A stretch of 5,787 bases of DNA from positions 1 to 5,787 of the forward strand of contig CAZNYS010000122.1 of NCBI GenBank assembly GCA_964577305.1, written 5' to 3'. The position numbers were made by a program, and so were the translations under genes. The DNA is from UBA9300 sp964577305 (lineage in GTDB: Bacteria > Bacteroidota > Bacteroidia > Bacteroidales > VadinHA17). Shown here one piece after another: positions 5,297 to 5,787 of the stretch. Numbering within the stretch: the stretch's first letter is position 1; every line of letters starts with the position of its first letter. Below the pieces are notes generated by a model that searched no databases, was not told the DNA's origin, and saw only the letters and a program-made list of their open reading frames with translations.

Positions 5297-5787
5297 TTAC
5301 ATATAGAAGCTATACTTCAATTGCATCGATTCTTCCGGATCAAGATATTTTAGAATCTCACCAACATTTCGTGCGCACTCAATAGTAATGGGAAATTTTC
5401 TGTCAAACTGAGTATTGTTCCAGTTCATCTTTGTTAATGCAAGTATCTCATCACAAATTAGATCAGGGGATTCATCATGTTCGAAGAATCTAATTTCTAT
5501 TGGACTTGGAATATACATACCTGTGTATGTTTCAAAATACGGGACTGATCCTCTTGTATATAGCAAATGTCGGTCTTCAGAAATATGCAAGTGTGTTCCT
5601 CGTAAAGGGGGGTATTGACCTTCACGATAGAGACGAAACCTTGCTGGTAAAATTGTCATCAGATCGATCTGAAATACATTTGCATTTCTTGCTGCTTGGG
5701 TAAATCCATAAATTTCATCCGGGCTAAAATTTGAAGTTTTATGAATAACCAATCTTTTTGGATAGATTTTTACAGCTTCATAATATT
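5297..5787 (-). CDS. Prokaryotic Argonaute, C-terminal part of the PIWI domain (partial, 5' end beyond the window)
   Basis: Prokaryotic Argonautes use short guide strands to find complementary invader nucleic acid; active ones cleave it through an RNase H-like PIWI domain. The frame stays open to position 5787, so only the last 162 residues are visible and a TTG at 5752 is not the start. Family features, recognised from memory, in fragment numbering: LVIHKTSNFSPDE at 12-24, where the IHKT motif is typical of PIWI; RLYREGQYPPLRGT at 51-64; LLYTRGSVPYFETYTGMY at 74-91; IPSPIEIRF at 92-100; EILALTKMNWNN at 113-124; PITIECARNVGEIL at 132-145; and an end in SFYM, consistent with an Argonaute C-terminus packed into the MID-PIWI core. 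The first three residues of the catalytic tetrad lie outside the window, and the fourth should fall near ECARNV, which has no obvious Asp or His, so activity cannot be judged. It converges on the recombinase remnant with 10 bp between stop codons. Confidence 0.83.
   Translation of the reverse strand, partial: YYEAVKIYPKRLVIHKTSNFSPDEIYGFTQAARNANVFQIDLMTILPARFRLYREGQYPPLRGTHLHISEDRHLLYTRGSVPYFETYTGMYIPSPIEIRFFEHDESPDLICDEILALTKMNWNNTQFDRKFPITIECARNVGEILKYLDPEESMQLKYSFYM

Noticed and set aside
5415..5703. Two 67-codon plus-strand frames opposite the Argonaute
   Set aside because: They mirror a strongly family-like minus-strand protein and carry no motif of their own.
5750..5752. TTG as the start codon of the minus-strand gene at 5297-5752
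   Set aside because: The frame continues without a stop to the window edge with protein-like sequence (YYEAVKIYPKR) directly before the IHKTS motif, so the gene is simply cut by the window.

Overview
The window looks like a chromosomal accessory region of a Bacteroidota (Bacteroidetes) bacterium. The evidence is a Bacteroidetes-type promoter (TAnnTTTG -7 box), a lipoprotein leader carrying the surface-export signature Cys-x-Lys-Asp-Asp, a TonB C-terminal relic, weak or absent Shine-Dalgarno sequences, and a secreted barrel plus Ig-like repeat protein. Species cannot be named from sequence alone.

Layout, left to right. Positions 27-80 hold an 8-bp tandem repeat. Positions 83-298 (minus) are a short relic of a TonB C-terminal domain. 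Positions 352-2652 (plus) encode a 766-residue secreted or outer-membrane protein: signal peptide, predicted beta-barrel, Pro-rich linker, three Ig-like repeats, a Glu-rich linker and an unrecognised C-terminal domain. Positions 2653-3080 have no convincing gene. They hold an imperfect bulged stem-loop, an odd 70% GC island, and then a tract of about 18% GC with a promoter and a four-copy repeat array that looks like the operator of the next operon. Positions 3081-4738 (plus) are a complete hipBA toxin-antitoxin operon: an XRE-family antitoxin overlapping by 7 bp a full-length HipA Ser/Thr kinase toxin with its catalytic residues in place. Positions 4739-5286 are a graveyard: a weak terminator-like hairpin, a frameshifted and truncated lipoprotein gene, and the decayed C-terminal end of a tyrosine recombinase. 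Positions 5297-5787 (minus) are the C-terminal 162 residues of a protein recognised as a prokaryotic Argonaute (PIWI domain); the gene runs off the right edge.

How it fits together. HipB would bind the upstream repeats and its own toxin, so the operon is probably autoregulated. A toxin-antitoxin pair, recombinase debris and an Argonaute within about 2.7 kb is the composition of a defence or mobile island. The TonB, lipoprotein and integrase fragments suggest repeated insertion and deletion. Nothing here proves that HipBA and the Argonaute cooperate; they point toward each other with debris between them. The most interesting signals are the operator array with 41/64/41-bp spacing, the incomplete Argonaute gene and the chimeric pseudogene junction.
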